A DNA stretch of 64,000 bases from the NCBI GenBank assembly GCA_029570205.1, contig JAKQSI010000084.1, forward strand, positions 47,046 to 111,045, in the 5' to 3' direction. Made by a program: the position numbers and the translations under genes. Positions 63,862 through 64,000 of the stretch are shown piece by piece. The notes under the pieces were generated by a model. That model did not search any database, was not told the origin of the DNA, and saw nothing but the letters and a program-made list of their open reading frames with translations. Every line of letters starts with the position of its first letter. The first letter of the stretch is position 1. Source of the DNA: Candidatus Omnitrophota bacterium. GTDB lineage: Bacteria > Hinthialibacterota > Hinthialibacteria > Hinthialibacterales > JAKPRU01.

Positions 63862-64000
63862 TTACTCCATCGCGTAGCGAACCGAAGGTGCGTGAAAGAA
63901 ATTTCGGACGACGTCGGGCCGTTTCTGTGTACTCCGGAGATAGCCGCGCACATTGGCCACCATATCCTCGCGGCTGGAGGCACGCCGGCGGCCCACCGCG
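63862..64000 (-). mobile_element. 3' end of an IS630-like transposase, cut by the window edge
   Basis: On the minus strand the frame is open from the right edge to a TAA at 63862. The 45 visible residues read SREDMVANVRGYLRST, then QKRPDVVRNFFHAPSVRYA and ME. This matches my recollection of the C-terminus of IS630-type DDE transposases (an arginine-rich helix and a final HPxVRYA-like end). The left terminal repeat should lie in 63839-63861 (TAGGCATACTGTAGTAATGTCGC); it cannot be confirmed without the other end. Confidence 0.6.

Noticed and set aside
1-64000. CRISPR arrays, prophage or large integrative elements
   Set aside because: No regularly spaced direct repeats, no phage structural genes and no integrase were seen; only the insertion-sequence end at the right edge is mobile.

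Overview
The window looks like a chromosomal segment of an uncultivated, probably anaerobic, diderm bacterium with moderately high GC. The evidence is mixed: an anaerobic flavin/iron-sulfur redox operon, many Tat-exported Gfo/Idh/MocA proteins, secreted glycoside-hydrolase-like proteins, a pseudopilin of the kind abundant in Hydrogenedentota, Sumerlaeota and Planctomycetes, bactofilin, and a PBP1C/alpha-2-macroglobulin pair. I would guess a Hydrogenedentota- or Sumerlaeota-like lineage, but no marker gene here settles it.

Layout. 1-1.5 kb: the 3' part of an aminotransferase and a small cyclophilin-fold protein, then tRNA-Thr(CGT). 1.9-16.1 kb (minus strand): a tight ten-gene operon, mvhD2-metF-(GltB-like)-gltB(FMN domain)-(glutamine amidotransferase + GXGXG)-hdrC-hdrB-hdrA::gltD-mvhD-metV. 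It contains every subunit type of the MetFV-HdrABC-MvhD methylene-tetrahydrofolate reductase complex known from acetogens, plus all catalytic modules of glutamate synthase dispersed among and inside those subunits. This is the most interesting system in the window. A good sigma-70 promoter and a palindrome precede it.

16.3-29.2 kb: three Gfo/Idh/MocA proteins (one lacking the catalytic lysine motif), a secreted glycoside-hydrolase-like protein, a beta-propeller protein, a lipoprotein, an AlgI/AlgJ-type O-acetylation pair, and a Tat-exported protein with a fucose-isomerase-like fold. 29.4-36.5 kb: a pseudopilin, a 56-residue small protein, a uroporphyrinogen-decarboxylase-type (corrinoid methyltransferase-like) protein, bactofilin, a structured intergenic region, a sigma-54 activator with GAF and PAS domains, and a fourth Gfo/Idh protein. 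36.8-46.7 kb: PBP1C and alpha-2-macroglobulin (overlapping genes) and an MFS transporter with a large loop insertion.

46.8-53.5 kb: an MrfA/YprA-type helicase, PurN, a YIP1-like membrane protein, a cobalamin-binding radical SAM protein and a metallo-beta-lactamase-fold hydrolase. 53.6-61.3 kb: exported proteins (a hypothetical, a neutral-ceramidase-like lipoprotein, a nucleotide pyrophosphatase/phosphodiesterase, a second Tat-exported isomerase-fold protein and a GH42-like protein). 61.4-64 kb: Pcm, a small lipoprotein, an ECF sigma factor, a frameshifted gene behind it, and the 3' end of an IS630-like transposase at the window edge.

Much of the accessory content is exported and looks devoted to sugar, polysaccharide or envelope chemistry. 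The redox operon ties C1-tetrahydrofolate metabolism to nitrogen or NAD(P)H metabolism. All functions are inferred from sequence patterns read by eye; no database search was run.
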